Source: PALSA-607 sp963825425 (GTDB taxonomy: Bacteria; Actinomycetota; Actinomycetes; Acidothermales; Acidothermaceae). Taken from it: a stretch of 64,000 bases of DNA. The stretch is taken from assembly GCA_963825425.1 (NCBI GenBank), contig CAWGTF010000015.1, positions 62,001 through 126,000 of the forward strand. Reading direction: 5' to 3'. The notes below the pieces were generated by a model that was given only the letters and a program-made list of their open reading frames with translations, did no database searches and was not told the DNA's origin. Position 1 is the stretch's first letter. The number at the start of each line of letters is the position of its first letter. This document shows positions 27,470 through 36,984 of the stretch, piece after piece. The translations under genes were made by a program, and so were the position numbers.

Positions 27470-28131
27470 CCGACCCCACCGCTGTGTCCAGCGTGCCTGA
27501 CTCCAGCGCCGATTCCGACGGCAAGCCGATATCTCAGGAGGACTTCCCCGTGGCAAGCGCGACCGACGATTCGCTCGATCTTGACGACGACCCGACGGCC
27601 GACGACGCGGCAGGGGAGCACGTAACGGAAGAAGCCGTTACCGGCGAGCCCGTCGAGCCCCGCACACTGGCGGACCTCCTCGAGCGTGAGGGCGAAGTCG
27701 CGGCCGACTACCTCGAAGGCTTGCTCGACATCATCGACGCCGATGGCGACATCGACATGGACGTCGAAGGCGATCGCGCGGTGGTCTCGATCATCGGCGA
27801 TCGCCTGCGGCACCTCGTCGGTCCCGAAGGAGCGGTGCTCGACGCCTTGCAGGAGTTGACCAGACTGGCCGTGGCGCGGGAGACCGGCGTGCGCAGCCGG
27901 TTGATGCTCGACGTCGGCGGACACCGGGCGCGCCGTCGTACCGACCTCACTGTGCTGGGGACCAAGGCGGCCGAGCAGGTCGTCGCAACTGGCGAGCCGG
28001 TCAAGATGGCTCCCATGACGGCGTTCGAGCGCAAGGTGGTGCACGACGCGATCGCCGCGGCCGGACTCCGCAGCGAGTCCGAGGGTGTCGAGCCGGAGCG
28101 GTTCGTCGTGGTTCTCCCAGCACAGGCGTGA
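27466..28131 (+). CDS. jag: Jag/KhpB RNA-binding protein (KH and R3H domains)
   Basis: 221 residues. An acidic N-terminal region (about 1-65) precedes a KH-type domain (GDIDMDVEGDRAVVSIIG, then the RHLVGPEGAVLDALQELTRL loop) and a C-terminal R3H domain (MAPMTAFERKVVHDAIAAA and SESEGVEPERFVVV). Binds RNA, and in other bacteria affects cell-wall growth and division. Coupled to yidC as in most bacteria. No frameshift. Confidence 0.92.
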   Translation: MTDPTAVSSVPDSSADSDGKPISQEDFPVASATDDSLDLDDDPTADDAAGEHVTEEAVTGEPVEPRTLADLLEREGEVAADYLEGLLDIIDADGDIDMDVEGDRAVVSIIGDRLRHLVGPEGAVLDALQELTRLAVARETGVRSRLMLDVGGHRARRRTDLTVLGTKAAEQVVATGEPVKMAPMTAFERKVVHDAIAAAGLRSESEGVEPERFVVVLPAQA

Positions 28132-28144
28132 CGACCGCGACGTC

Positions 28145-28993
28145 GTGACACCGCCAGCCGTCCCGTCACGGCACGGCGTGCCCAGTGACCCGGGCGCTGT
28201 GTCGCCCGGCCAAGCAGCCTCGGTCGACTCGCTGGTCGAGCCGCCGGCACTTGCGGACGCGGTTTTCGGGGCGAGCTTGCCGCTCGCGGTGCGCTACGCC
28301 TGGTGGCTGGTCGGCGCTGGGGTCGAGCGCGGACTCATCGGGCCGCGCGAGGCCGACCGGCTTTGGCCTCGACATCTCCTGAACTGCGTCGCTGTTGCCG
28401 CGCTGATACCGCGCGGCAGCCACGTTGTGGATCTGGGGTCAGGAGCCGGACTTCCTGGAATCGTGCTCGCTATTGCCCGGCCCGATCTGCACATCACCCT
28501 CATCGAGCCCATGCAGCGGCGGATCGCGTTCCTCGACGAGGTGCGCAGTGATCTCGCGCTGCCCGGCGTGGAAACCCGCCGCGCCAGGGCGGATGAGCTC
28601 GGCACCGCGAAACTGGGCGCGGACATCGTCACTGCACGCGCGGTGGCACCGGTGGATCGGCTCGCCACTTTGGCCGCGCCGCTGTTGCGCGCCGGCGGCA
28701 GGCTGCTTGCGGTGAAAGGTAGCGGCGTTGCGGCTGAGGTCAGCAGCGGGTGGAGAGCAGTGCAGCGAGCGGGGATGAACGCGGACGCCGCGCTGCTGGC
28801 CGTCGTCGCGGCCGACAGCGACGAGGTGTCTGCGGTGAGCGACCCAGGCCTGCTTTCAGGCGTGCGAATTGCTGAGCTTTCGACCTGGCAGCCGACGGGC
28901 TTACTGTGCGAGGGTGAGGCCGCAACGGTCCCCGGGCTCCTGTTATCCACCGATCCGCTGGCTCTGGTGCTGCGTCTTGGTCGGTCTAGGTAG
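28145..28993 (+). CDS. rsmG: 16S rRNA (guanine-527-N7)-methyltransferase RsmG
   Basis: SAM-dependent enzyme that methylates G527 of 16S rRNA; its loss gives low-level streptomycin resistance in other bacteria. Motifs: WPRHLLNCVAVAALIPRG, SAM loop VVDLGSGAGLPGIVLA, HITLIEPMQRRIAFLDEV and DIVTARAVAPVDRL. GTG 28145 was chosen as it follows the jag stop; GTG 28178 is also possible. It closes the rpmH operon. TTATCCACC, a near DnaA box, occurs in its coding sequence at 28943-28951. Confidence 0.92.
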   Translation: MTPPAVPSRHGVPSDPGAVSPGQAASVDSLVEPPALADAVFGASLPLAVRYAWWLVGAGVERGLIGPREADRLWPRHLLNCVAVAALIPRGSHVVDLGSGAGLPGIVLAIARPDLHITLIEPMQRRIAFLDEVRSDLALPGVETRRARADELGTAKLGADIVTARAVAPVDRLATLAAPLLRAGGRLLAVKGSGVAAEVSSGWRAVQRAGMNADAALLAVVAADSDEVSAVSDPGLLSGVRIAELSTWQPTGLLCEGEAATVPGLLLSTDPLALVLRLGRSR

Positions 28994-29086
28994 GGGGCTC
29001 CTCGGTGCCGGTGACCTGGTCTAGGCTGACGTGCCCGACCTACCCGTCGGGGCGCCAGGTGAGTCGGATGATCGGAGGATCCCTGC

Positions 29087-30130
29087 GTGAGTGATTCCGC
29101 CACGGTGACTCTGCTCGATGTTTCACGTGAAACAGGCGGCGGCCCGCAGTCGGTCCCGTCGGTCGTGGGCGAGCAAGCTAACGCCAACGATGTCAGCCCC
29201 ACGGACAGCCGCACGCCGAACGATGTTTCACGTGAAACCACGTCCGCGCCAACTGACGAGACGCCCATTGCGACCCAGACCGCCACAGCCATGCGCGTCC
29301 TCGGCCATACCGGCGAGAGCTTCCCGCGACCCGAACGGCGGCGGATCGTCACGGTCGCGAATCAGAAGGGTGGCGTCGGCAAGACGACCACGACAGTGAA
29401 CATCGCCGCCGCGATGGCGCTACACGGACTCCGCGTCCTGGTCATCGACTTGGACCCCCAGGGCAACGCGTCCACGGCGCTGGGCATCGATCACCACGCC
29501 GAGATCCCGTCGGTCTACGACTTGCTCATTGAAGGCAAGTCGCTCGGTGACGTGGTGGTAGACGTTCCCGATATCCCCGGGCTGTCGTGTGTACCCGCGA
29601 CGATCGACCTGGCTGGTGCGGAGATCGAGCTCGTTTCATTGGTGGCCCGCGAGGCACGACTGCGCCGGGCTCTATCTGACGTCGTCGCGGACTTCGACTA
29701 CGTGCTCATCGACTGCCCGCCGTCGCTAGGCCTGCTGACGGTCAATGCCCTGGTGGCCGGTGAGGAAGTGCTGATCCCGATCCAATGCGAGTACTACGCG
29801 CTCGAAGGTCTCGGTCAGTTGCTGAGCAACATCGATCTAGTGAAATCGCACCTCAATCCAGATTTGCGGGTATCGACGATTCTTCTCACAATGTACGATG
29901 CCCGGACACGGCTCGCATCACAGGTCGCCGACGACGTTCGTGCGCATTTCGGTACAACTGTGCTGCGAACTGTCATTCCGCGCAGTGTGCGGGTCTCCGA
30001 GGCACCGAGCTACGGCCAGACGGTCATGACCTACGACCCCGCCTCGCCTGGCGCGCTGTGCTACCTCGATGCGGCGCGGGAGATTGCCGAACGCGGTGCC
30101 ACCGGTCCGGCAGAAGGTGGGTCTCGATGA
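29087..30130 (+). CDS. parA: Chromosome partitioning ATPase ParA
   Basis: Walker-type ATPase that moves ParB-parS complexes. 347 residues. Deviant Walker A is KGGVGKT (residues 94-100), followed by VLVIDLDPQGNASTALGI and YVLIDCPPSLGLLTVNAL. An N-terminal extension of about 85 residues carries two DVSRET peptides (11-16, 46-51), each encoded by a parS site, so its sequence is partly dictated by DNA-binding needs. Overlaps parB (ATGA). No frameshift. Confidence 0.95.
   Translation: MSDSATVTLLDVSRETGGGPQSVPSVVGEQANANDVSPTDSRTPNDVSRETTSAPTDETPIATQTATAMRVLGHTGESFPRPERRRIVTVANQKGGVGKTTTTVNIAAAMALHGLRVLVIDLDPQGNASTALGIDHHAEIPSVYDLLIEGKSLGDVVVDVPDIPGLSCVPATIDLAGAEIELVSLVAREARLRRALSDVVADFDYVLIDCPPSLGLLTVNALVAGEEVLIPIQCEYYALEGLGQLLSNIDLVKSHLNPDLRVSTILLTMYDARTRLASQVADDVRAHFGTTVLRTVIPRSVRVSEAPSYGQTVMTYDPASPGALCYLDAAREIAERGATGPAEGGSR
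29119..29134. promoter_or_regulatory. parS centromere site 1 (perfect)
   Basis: TGTTTCACGTGAAACA, identical to the 16-bp parS consensus, within the parA coding sequence near its 5' end. ParB binding nucleates here. Confidence 0.95.
29224..29239. promoter_or_regulatory. parS centromere site 2 (one mismatch)
   Basis: TGTTTCACGTGAAACC differs from consensus only at the last base. It lies 105 bp from site 1, also inside parA and in the same codon phase. Confidence 0.9.
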
Positions 30131-31146
30131 GTACGCGTCGCGGCGGGTTGGGTCGCGGGCTCGGTGCACTGATTCCTACTGCTCCGCCGCCCCCGCGCGA
30201 CAGGCCTGCCGACGCGCAGCCGTGGCCGGATCCGGCCCATACTGCGATCGCCAACACGCAGCCAAGGGTGGTCCGGCTCGACGACGAGCAGTCACTCCTG
30301 GCGGTGCCGGGTGCGCGCTTCGCCGAACTCCCGGTCGAGCAGATCGCGCCGAACCCGAAGCAACCTCGCCAGGTGTTTGAAGAAGGCGCCCTGGCCGAGC
30401 TCGCGTATTCACTGCGGGAGGTCGGATTCCTGCAGCCGGTGGTGGTTCGTCCGGCTGGCAGCGGCTATGAGCTCGTGATGGGCGAGCGTCGTCTGCGGGC
30501 CGCGCAGCAGGCCGGTTTCACCACCATTCCGGCGATCATTCGGGACACCAACGACGACGCGCTCCTACGCGACGCGCTACTGGAAAACCTTCATCGCGAG
30601 CAGCTCAACCCTCTGGAGGAGGGGGCCGCGTACGCCCAGCTGCTCGACGAATTTGGTGCCACGCATGAGGAATTGGCGAAACGGATCGGCCGATCGCGGT
30701 CCCAAGTCAGCAACACGATCAGGTTGCTTAACCTGCCGCCGTCCGTGCAACGCAAGGTCGCCGCGGGCGTGCTGTCCGCCGGCCATGCGCGGGCGCTGCT
30801 CGGTCTAGACGACGCCGCCGCCCAGGAACGGTTAGCTCAGCGCATCGTGGCCGAGGGCCTGTCGGTGCGGGCCGTCGAGGAGCTTGTCGCGGTGGGGGAC
30901 GGCGAGTCGAGCCGGCGCCGGGCTCCTCGCGGCAGCCGGCAGCGTGCTGCTGGACTCGATGAGCTTGCGGCCGGGTTGTCGGACCACTTCGAGACCCGCG
31001 TGCGCGTCGATCTCGGCCGCAGCCGAGGCAAGATCACGATCGAGTTCGCGTCTGTCGACGACCTCGAGCGCATCGTGGCGGCAATGGCACCGACCCTTGC
31101 CACCCACAAAAGCAGCGCTACCCACGACAGCGGCGTGCGGGAGTAG
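30127..31146 (+). CDS. parB: Chromosome partitioning protein ParB (CTPase)
   Basis: 339 residues from ATG 30127, overlapping the parA stop. The N-terminal motif RRGGLGRGLGALIP contacts ParA. The CTP-binding/clamp domain has VEQIAPNPKQPRQVF and the GERRLRA motif. A helix-turn-helix (THEELAKRIGRSRSQVSNTI) reads parS. The C-terminal dimerisation domain follows an Arg/Ser-rich linker (SSRRRAPRGSRQR). Partner of the two parS sites within parA. Confidence 0.95.
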   Translation: MSTRRGGLGRGLGALIPTAPPPPRDRPADAQPWPDPAHTAIANTQPRVVRLDDEQSLLAVPGARFAELPVEQIAPNPKQPRQVFEEGALAELAYSLREVGFLQPVVVRPAGSGYELVMGERRLRAAQQAGFTTIPAIIRDTNDDALLRDALLENLHREQLNPLEEGAAYAQLLDEFGATHEELAKRIGRSRSQVSNTIRLLNLPPSVQRKVAAGVLSAGHARALLGLDDAAAQERLAQRIVAEGLSVRAVEELVAVGDGESSRRRAPRGSRQRAAGLDELAAGLSDHFETRVRVDLGRSRGKITIEFASVDDLERIVAAMAPTLATHKSSATHDSGVRE

Positions 31147-31161
31147 GTCGTCTAGCGACCC

Positions 31162-32136
31162 TCAGGTCGGTGCGCCGGGACGCGAAACCCCGCGTACTGC
31201 TGCCCTGTGTAACAGGTCGCGGCACAGAGCGCCTAGATCGAGATCAGCGGCTGATGCCGCGAGCGGCAGCAAACTGGTCGTGGTCATCCCCGGCGCGACG
31301 TTTGTCTCGAGGTATTCGACCGTGCCATCACGAGCGACGATTAGGTCGGTGCGGGAGAGATCCCGCAACCCGAGAGCCTCGTGTGCAAGAACCGCCGCCG
31401 CGCCCGCTGCTGACGCTATTTCAGCGGGCAGGCGTGCTGGCACGTGGTACTCGGTCATGCCTGCTGTGTATCGCGCCGCGTAGTCAAATGTGCCGCTGAG
31501 GGCCTCGATCTCGACGGCCGGGAGTGCAACCGGACCCGACCCGGTGTCGACCACGCTGACGGCAAGCTCGATGCCATCGACGTAGCGCTCCAGCAGCGCA
31601 ACGCCGTCATAGGAGTAGCACCCGACCATCGCCGCCGGGAGGTCGGCCGCATTGCGCACGACGGTGACACCGAGCGCAGAACCGCCGCGCGCTGGCTTGA
31701 CCACGAGCGGCAGGCCAAGTCGCTCGACCACGCGCTCGAGCAGCGCCGGCCCGCCGAGATCGCGAAAGGCCGCGTGCTGCAACGCGACCGAGGCTGGCGT
31801 CGAGACACCCGCCCGACCGAGGATCGCCTTCGCGATCGGCTTGTCGAAAGCGAGTCGGGCGGCCGCTCCTGTAGCGCCGACATAGGGCACGCCGCTGAGG
31901 TCGAGGGCGTCGCGCAAGCCACCGTCTTCGCCCTCAATTCCGTGTACAGCAAGGAAAACGGCGGATGGCGGGTCTTGGAGTAGCCGCGGCAGAAGCTGTG
32001 CGTCGATGTCGACGAGCTCGACCTCGACGCCGAGACCGGCCAGTGCGTCGGTGACTCGGCGGCCCGACGACAGCGAGACCTCACGCTCGTACGAGAGGCC
32101 GCCGGCCAGCACTAGGACGTGCCCGAGGTCGCTCAT
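31162..32136 (-). CDS. D-alanine--D-alanine ligase family protein (ATP-grasp)
   Basis: 324 residues from ATG 32136. ATP-grasp ligase: ALAGGLSYEREVSLSSGR-like N-terminus, VFLAVHGIEGEDGGLRDAL, VPYVGATGAAARLAFDKPIA, LPLVVKPARGGSALGVTVV and the terminal Mg/ATP motif YLETNVAPGMTTTSLLPLA. Likely forms D-Ala-D-Ala or a related dipeptide for peptidoglycan. It is convergent with parB and coupled (ATGA) to the upstream aminotransferase. Actinobacteria usually carry a canonical ddl elsewhere, so this may be a paralogue with altered substrate; uncertain. Confidence 0.85.
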   Translation of the reverse strand: MSDLGHVLVLAGGLSYEREVSLSSGRRVTDALAGLGVEVELVDIDAQLLPRLLQDPPSAVFLAVHGIEGEDGGLRDALDLSGVPYVGATGAAARLAFDKPIAKAILGRAGVSTPASVALQHAAFRDLGGPALLERVVERLGLPLVVKPARGGSALGVTVVRNAADLPAAMVGCYSYDGVALLERYVDGIELAVSVVDTGSGPVALPAVEIEALSGTFDYAARYTAGMTEYHVPARLPAEIASAAGAAAVLAHEALGLRDLSRTDLIVARDGTVEYLETNVAPGMTTTSLLPLAASAADLDLGALCRDLLHRAAVRGVSRPGAPT

Positions 32137-33408
32137 GAGCCGCCGCGAAATGTCGCGACGATGTCGAGCTCCTCGGACAGGACGGCCGCCAGCCGGCGAA
32201 CGCCCTCGCGGATCCGGTCAGGCTCGGGGAGGCTGTACGCCAGCCGCAGGTTCTGGCCGCCCTGCCCATCGGAGTAGAAGCCCACTCCTGGCACGTAGGC
32301 GACGCGGCCCTGGATCGCGCGCGGCAGCATCGCCTTCGCGTCGATGCCGTCTGGAAGCGTGACCCAGACGTAGAAGCCACCGGTCGGGTGGGTCCACGAC
32401 GAGCCAGCCGGAAATGACGATTCCAGCGCGTCGAGGCAGGCGTCTCGCCGAGCGCGATACAGCTCGCGGAAGACTTTCACCTGCTCTTGCCAGGGGTGAT
32501 GCTCGAGAAACTCGGCGACGACGTATTGCGACAGGGCCACCGGGCACAGGGTGGTCGCCTCGCTGGCCATGATGAGCTTCTCTTTGACCCCTGGCGGGGC
32601 CAGGACCCAGCCGACGCGGACGCCGGCGGCGAACGTCTTCGAGAACGAACCGAGGTAGATGATCCCGTCAGAGACCCGCGCGCGCAGCGCGCGCAGCGGC
32701 GGGCCGTCAAAGCCGAGCAGCCCGTAGGGGTTGTCCTCGAGGATCAGGAGGCCGGCCTCGGCGCAGATGGCGATGATCTCGTCGCGACGCTCCTCGACGA
32801 GGGTGATACCGGCTGGATTATGGTAGTTCGGTACCGTGTACACGAATTTTGCGCGTCGCCCAGATCGGGCCAGCTGTCGCGATCGCTTCCCGCAATGCGC
32901 CGGGCACCAGCCCCGCGTCGTCCATCGTTACGTGCACGACCTCGGCTTGGTATTGCGTGAACGTGCCGAGTGCGCCGACGTAGGACGGTGCTTCGGCGAT
33001 CACGACGTCGCCAGGGTCGAGGAAGATTCGTGACACAACGTCTAGTGCTTGCTGCGACCCGACGGTGACGATCACGTCGTCGGCCGATGCCGAGATCCCC
33101 TCAAGTGCCATGACACCGCAGATGAGTTCGCGCAGGCGGGGATCGCCCTGGCCGCCCATGTATTGCAGGGCTTGGGCCCCTTGCTCGGTGATCACCCGGG
33201 CGGTCATCTCGCCGATGACGTCGAGCGGAAGCGCGCTCACGCACGGCGAGCCGCCGCCCATGCCGATGATCTCCGGACGGTTGGCCACGGCGAACAGTGC
33301 CCGGATCTCCGATGTCGTCATGCCGTGGGTACGCGCGGCATACCGCTCGAGATAGGGGTCTAACCGCGACCCGCCTGACATGTCCACGACAGCGTCCTCC
33401 TTGGGCAC
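32133..33408 (-). CDS. PLP-dependent aminotransferase (class I/II fold)
   Basis: About 424 residues, starting at 33408 (MPKEDAVVDMSGG) with a frame change near 32850. PLP-binding Lys in GSFSKTFAAGVRVGW; the substrate Asn/Tyr region TVPNYHNPAGITL; the fold-type I region VGSQQALDVVSRIFLDPGD. It belongs to the 2-aminoadipate/valine-type aminotransferase group related to MocR C-domains. Aminotransferases of this kind lie between parB and cwlM in several actinobacteria. The exact substrate cannot be read from sequence. Confidence 0.88.
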
Positions 33409-33555
33409 TCAGGGTAGCGCCCGCGTCGTCCGGCTCCGCCGATTTACCGCCGCGCAGCGGTCGCAGCCACCGTCACCGGATCGGCACTACCGCCCACTGT
33501 CCGAAACGGTCAAACTAGCCCTACATTGCGCGCTTTCAGCGCTAGCGGAGGCACG

Positions 33556-34173
33556 ATGTCGCGACGCGTAGTCGGCTTGACCCTCGACAACCTTGACGAT
33601 CTGCCGGCTCGGTGCCGGCGGTGCGCATTCTGGGAACTCGACCCAGTGAGCCGCACCCGGGCCGAAGAGTCCGGCGATGCGGCGCTGGAAAAGGAAGCCT
33701 GGGTCTCTGCGGTCCTGCTCGAGTGGGGGAGTTGCGGTCGGCTGATCGAAGTCGACGGCTTCACCGCGGCGTACGTCCTTTACGCACCACCGGCGTACGT
33801 CCCGCGCTCCGTCGCGTTCCCGACCAGCCCGGTCAGTCCGGACGCCGTGTTGCTGATGACCGCTTACGTGTTGCCGGAGTTCACCGGAGGCGGACTCGGC
33901 CGCATCTTGCTGCAGTCCGTTGCGAAGGACCTGACCCGTCGTGGAGTCAAGGCGATCGAGGCATTCGGGGACAGCCGGTGGGAAGCCCCGGCTTGCGTCT
34001 TGCCGACAGATTTCCTCCTGGCACTGGGTTTTAAGACCGTGCGCCCTCATCCGCGACACCCGCGGCTGCGGCTGGATCTGAAGACGGTGCTGTCGTGGCG
34101 CGAGGACGTCGAGGGTGCTCTCGAACGGTTGCTGGGATCGGTGACGCCCGAGGGCGCACTGCGGCCGGTCTGA
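33556..34173 (+). CDS. GNAT-family N-acetyltransferase
   Basis: 205 residues from ATG 33556 with GGAGG upstream. An N-terminal cysteine pair (PARCRRCAFWELDP) recalls a zinc-ribbon. The acetyl-CoA motif is EFTGGGLGRILLQSVAKDL, preceded by DAVLLMTAYVLPE. A late tail (LSWREDVEGALERLLG) follows. Equivalent to the conserved gene between parB and cwlM in Mycobacterium (Rv3916c). The substrate is unknown. Convergent with cwlM. Confidence 0.85.
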   Translation: MSRRVVGLTLDNLDDLPARCRRCAFWELDPVSRTRAEESGDAALEKEAWVSAVLLEWGSCGRLIEVDGFTAAYVLYAPPAYVPRSVAFPTSPVSPDAVLLMTAYVLPEFTGGGLGRILLQSVAKDLTRRGVKAIEAFGDSRWEAPACVLPTDFLLALGFKTVRPHPRHPRLRLDLKTVLSWREDVEGALERLLGSVTPEGALRPV

Positions 34174-34190
34174 GCTGACTTCGATGCGTA

Positions 34191-35383
34191 CTAGACCGAG
34201 ATGCTGTGCCGGCGAGGCTCGACCGCTTCGCGCGATGGCAACTCTGCCGGTGAGTACAGCTGCTGGATCGCCACCACGATGGCCTCTGCCAGCTCGTCTC
34301 GAAACTCCGCGTTCCCGAGCCGGGCAGCATCGCCGGGGTTCGTTAGGTAACCAAGCTCTATCCGGACGGCGGGCATCCGGGTGCGACGCAACAGTTCCCA
34401 GCTTTTGGGGTGGCTGCGGCAGTCGAGGAAGTCGGTGCGGGCCAAGATCTCCTGCTGGATCAACTCCGCGAGGCGGGCGCCCACCAGCGACCGGTCGATG
34501 AGCGTGCCGTAGTAGTACGTCGAAACGCCGTGACAACCGGGGTTCAGATCGCCGTCAATGTGCAGCGAGACGAGCAGGTCGGCCTCGGCGGCGTTGGCGA
34601 ACGCCCCGCGCTCGGCGTCGCTCGGGGCGTTCGAGCGCGTCCGCGTCGTCAAATACGCCCTCGCCGCCACGGGTCCGAAACGCCTGGGCGCCGGCCGCCG
34701 CCAGTCGGCCCTCGAGCCGGTTCGCGATGTCGTCGACGATCCCGGCCTCGTCGAGCGTCCCGTTTGTCGACCCTCGATCGCGTCCGCCGTGGCCGGGATC
34801 GATCACCACGAGCTTGCCGGCCATCGACGGACCACCGTGATGCAGGCGGTCGTACTCACGCAGCTCGTTGGCCTTGCCACCCACCACGGTCCGGGCGAGC
34901 TGGCGCAGCGCCCGGAACGTGGCCGGGCCGCAGGTGCCGTCGGCGGGCAGCCCGACGTTGCGCTGAAACTCGCGCAGTGCGTTTTCGGTGCGGGCACCAA
35001 ACACGCCGTCCGCCCGACCGCAGTCGAAGCCCATGTCGGTCAGCCGATGCTGAAGGCCCGCGACGTCGTCACCCACGTAGGGGTGCCGGACGGCGAACGA
35101 CAAGCGTGCGATCGCCCAGCCGCCAGCGGGCTTCGTCGAGGCTGCGGTAGGTCTCGCGGTCAACGACGCCGTCGATGCGCAGCCCACGCTGTTGCTGAAA
35201 GCTGCGGACCGCGTGGTCACACGCTTCGTCGAACACGTCGCTGTTTTGGGTCGCACTGCTCTGAACGACCTCGTCGGTGGTCAGCAGCCCGAGCTGGCGC
35301 AGCCGATGGCGCAGCTCGAGCACCGCGAGCCCGCGGTCGCCGAGGCGCAGCGGCTCGTCGACCCGTTCGTGCTGCTGCTGCAT
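34191..35383 (-). CDS. cwlM: CwlM-like N-acetylmuramoyl-L-alanine amidase homologue
   Basis: Starts at 35383 (MQQQHERVDEPLRLGDRG). Two peptidoglycan-binding (PG_binding_1) repeats come first: AVLELRHRLRQLGLL with FQQQRGLRIDGVVDRET, then VAGLQHRLTDMGFDCGRADG with LREFQRNVGLPADGTCGP. The Amidase_3 domain follows: LVVIDPGHGGRDRGSTNG, VSLHIDGDLNPGCHG and AVRIELGYLTNPGDAARL. Frame changes lie near 35100 and 34640. No signal peptide is seen, consistent with mycobacterial CwlM, a cytoplasmic PknB substrate that activates MurA rather than cleaving the wall. PknB is encoded elsewhere in this window. Confidence 0.88.
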
Positions 35384-35498
35384 CGGCGTCCTCGCTCGTC
35401 GACCGCTCCGGTGGGTGATTGACGCCCGGTGCGGCTCCGGCGTTTACCGGAGTGCCGCCGCGGTGCGATTACCGGCGTGGAGGAGCCATGCTAGCGGC

Positions 35499-35846
35499 CT
35501 AGAGGAACGCTTCCAGATCTCTCAACAAAGCAGACTTCGACTTGGCGCCGATGATCTGCTTCACGACCTGGCCGCCCTTGTACACATTCAGTGTCGGGAT
35601 CGACAAGATCGAGTAGGCGCGGGCAGTCTCGGGGTTCTCGTCGACGTTCAGCTTGACGACCCGCACTTTGTCGGCGTGCTCGTTCGCGATCTCCTCGAGG
35701 ACTGGCGCGACCATGCGGCAGGGACCGCACCACTCGGCCCAAAAGTCGACCAGGACCGGTGTGTCGCTGCTAAGGACATCGGTCGCAAAGGTCTCGTCGG
35801 TGACGGACTTGGTGGCTCCCACGGTGGGCTCCTGTCGGTTGAGCAT
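35499..35846 (-). CDS. trxA: Thioredoxin
   Basis: 115 residues. Active site WCGPC in DFWAEWCGPCRMVAP, the cis-Pro motif SIPTLNVYKGG, and all thioredoxin-fold elements. Cytoplasmic disulfide reductase recharged by the trxB product encoded 48 bp upstream. The start at 35846 may be too long by several residues (ATKSVTDETF is the usual beginning). The order sigM-trxB-trxA-cwlM-parB matches Mycobacterium and Streptomyces. Confidence 0.95.
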   Translation of the reverse strand: MLNRQEPTVGATKSVTDETFATDVLSSDTPVLVDFWAEWCGPCRMVAPVLEEIANEHADKVRVVKLNVDENPETARAYSILSIPTLNVYKGGQVVKQIIGAKSKSALLRDLEAFL

Positions 35847-35894
35847 TCGGTTACTTGGACGGGGTTGCGATCTTCGGACGGTACGTCGAGCTGG

Positions 35895-36825
35895 CTAGTC
35901 GTGTTGGGCGGCCAGCCAGCGTTCGGCGTCGAGTGCGGCGGCGCAGCCGGTGCCAGCCGCGGTGATTGCCTGGCGGTAGGTGTGGTCGACCAGGTCGCCG
36001 CAGGCGAAGACGCCGTCGAGGTTCGTGCGCGTCGACGGCTGCGCAACCTTCACGTAGCCGGCCTCGTCGAGATCAACCTGGCCGCGGAACAGCTCGCTGC
36101 GCGGGTCGTGGCCGATCGCAACGAACAGGCCAGTTACGGGTAGCCGATCCTCGACACCTGTGACGGTGTCGCGAACTGTGACACCGGCGACCTTGTCGTC
36201 GCCGATCACATCGGTCACCTCGGTGTTCCACCGGAAGCCGACCTTGTCGTTCGCCTGCGCGCGGTCCTGCATGATCTTGCTCGCCCGCAACGCGTCGCGC
36301 CGGTGCACGACGGTGACGCTACGAGCGAACTTGCTGCAGGAAGGTGGCTTCCTCGAGAGCGGAGTCGCCACCACCGACGACCGCGATGTCTTGGTCTCGG
36401 AAGAAGAATCCGTCACAGGTCGCACAGGCAGATACGCCGTGGCCGAGCAGTCGAGCCTCGTTCTCGAGCCCTAGGTAGCGATACTTCGAACCCGTCGCCA
36501 GAATCACCGCGCGCGAGTGGAAGACCTGGTCGCCGACGTGGACCACCTTGACGGGTCCGGTGAGATCGACTTCGGTGACGTCATCGGTCACGAGTTCGGC
36601 GCCGAAGCGGGCCGCCTGCTTGCGCAGGCTCTCCATCAGCTCCGGACCCATGATCCCGTCGGGAAAACCGGGGAAGTTCTCGACTTCGGTGGTCGTCATC
36701 AACGCGCCGCCGGCCGTCGTCGCGCCCTCGAACACCAGCGGGTGCAAGTCGGCCCGCGCGGCGTAGAGCGCCGCCGTATAACCGGCCGGGCCGGATCCGA
36801 TGATGATGAGCTCACGGACGTTCAC
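35895..36825 (-). CDS. trxB: Thioredoxin reductase (NADPH)
   Basis: FAD enzyme that reduces thioredoxin. Starts at ATG 36825 (MNVRELIIIGSGPAGYTAAL) with the FAD motif GSGPAG. The redox site is CATC (SACATCDGFFF); the NADPH motif is VVGGGDSALEEA. A frame change near 36325 precedes VTVVHRRDALRASKIMQ. The second FAD motif is GVFACGDLVD. About 310 residues joined. The 36826-36984 gap upstream holds its promoter region, but no clear box can be assigned. Confidence 0.95.
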
Positions 36826-36984
36826 TGAGACCTACCTCGAAGACGGTCGCCGATCGAGCGACTAGGGCCTTCAACAGATCCTAGGCGTCGGCGATTCCCG
36901 ACCGGCCCTGCTCGCGTCAGGGGCCAGGAGTCGGGCCGATGGAACGTTTCGTACGTGAAGTTCTGATCGGCACAGTTCGTTGTG

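Noticed and set aside
28943..28951. TTATCCACC inside rsmG as a DnaA site
   Set aside because: A single isolated one-mismatch 9-mer in coding sequence is expected by chance.
36938..36965. GGAAC and GTTC elements resembling an ECF sigma promoter or palindrome
   Set aside because: Spacing and orientation do not give a -35/-10 pair for trxB; too weak to annotate.
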